Positions 6,426 to 6,695 of a DNA stretch of 6,695 bases are shown piece after piece. The notes under the pieces are model-generated. The model saw only the letters and a list, made by a program, of their open reading frames with translations. It did not search any database and had not been told where the DNA came from. The number at the start of each line of letters is the position of its first letter. Positions within the stretch are counted from its first letter, which is position 1. This DNA comes from Acidobacteriota bacterium. Lineage in GTDB: Bacteria > Acidobacteriota > Holophagae > Holophagales > Holophagaceae. Where the stretch lies: assembly GCA_021778785.1 (NCBI GenBank), contig JAJYBX010000109.1, positions 1-6,695 of the forward strand, in the 5' to 3' direction. The position numbers and the translations under genes are program-made.

Positions 6426-6695
6426 ATGCGCTGCGTCGTCGCCAACTGGAAGATGAACCTTCTCGCAGGGGAGGCCACGGCCTTCTGCGAAGCCTTCCTG
6501 GCCCGCCACCACCCGATCCAGGGCGTGGCCGTGGGCATCGCCCCGCCCTTCCCCCTCCTCCGCCAGGTGGGGGATGCGGTCCGCGCCCACGGTGTGCGGG
6601 TCTTCGCCCAGAACGGGCATGCCGAGGCCAAGGGCGCCTACACCGGCGAGGTGTCCATGGCCCAGCTCCAGGATGCGGGCTGTGCGGGCGTGATC
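6426..6695 (+). CDS. tpiA: triose-phosphate isomerase, 3'-incomplete
   Basis: TpiA interconverts dihydroxyacetone phosphate and glyceraldehyde 3-phosphate. The window holds only the first 90 residues. They include NWKMN (7-11) with catalytic Lys9, the substrate-side PPFPLL segment (40-45), AQN (61-63) and GAYTGEVS (70-77). The catalytic His and Glu lie beyond the right edge. AGGAG at 6416-6420, 5 nt before the ATG, sets the start. The residue after AQN is Gly where many homologues have Val or other residues, a minor variation. The pgk-tpiA order is common in bacteria, often followed by secG; that gene cannot be seen here. Confidence 0.95.
   Translation, partial: MRCVVANWKMNLLAGEATAFCEAFLARHHPIQGVAVGIAPPFPLLRQVGDAVRAHGVRVFAQNGHAEAKGAYTGEVSMAQLQDAGCAGVI

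Noticed and set aside
1..6695. Search for CRISPR arrays, tRNA or rRNA genes, insertion sequences, phage or defence genes
   Set aside because: I saw no regularly spaced repeats, structural RNA signatures, transposase motifs or defence domains; the window is nearly filled by conserved metabolic and translation-related genes.

Overview
This 6.7-kb window is ordinary, densely packed bacterial chromosome. It is GC-rich, with G or C at most third codon positions. It holds eight genes, most preceded by clear Shine-Dalgarno sequences. There are no mobile elements, CRISPR arrays or RNA genes. The mix of a ferredoxin-dependent 2-oxoacid oxidoreductase with a compact glycolytic cluster fits an anaerobic or facultative GC-rich bacterium. 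Acidobacteriota of the Holophaga/Geothrix type are one guess and delta-proteobacterial relatives another, but the sequence alone does not settle this.

Layout. (1) Positions 3-2599, plus strand: a 2-oxoacid:ferredoxin oxidoreductase, with an alpha subunit (VorB/KorA-like, frame open to the left edge) overlapping by ATGA a second gene that fuses the TPP-binding beta subunit to the gamma subunit. (2) Positions 2628-2894, plus strand: a small four-cysteine protein of unknown function, probably the last gene of that operon. (3) Positions 2911-2952: a strong hairpin midway between convergent genes, a likely bidirectional terminator. (4) Positions 2968-4277, minus strand: rbfA then truB, joined by a TGATG stop/start overlap. 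(5) Positions 4278-4385: a short divergent promoter region with a good -10 box for rbfA. (6) Positions 4386-5111, plus strand: a class I SAM-dependent methyltransferase with a probable TTG start. (7) Positions 5191-6695, plus strand: pgk followed 38 nt later by tpiA, which runs off the right edge.

How the genes work together. The oxidoreductase reversibly decarboxylates a 2-oxoacid to an acyl-CoA, reducing ferredoxin. Its ferredoxin-like delta subunit is not visible here and may lie upstream or be fused to the alpha subunit's N-terminus. rbfA and truB serve ribosome assembly and tRNA modification. pgk and tpiA encode two lower/middle glycolytic enzymes, and a gap (gapA) gene is expected nearby but is not in view. 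I found no convincing new biological system. The most notable points are the beta-gamma fusion, the unexplained N-terminal extension of the alpha subunit, the small cysteine protein, and a TruB with several changed motif residues.
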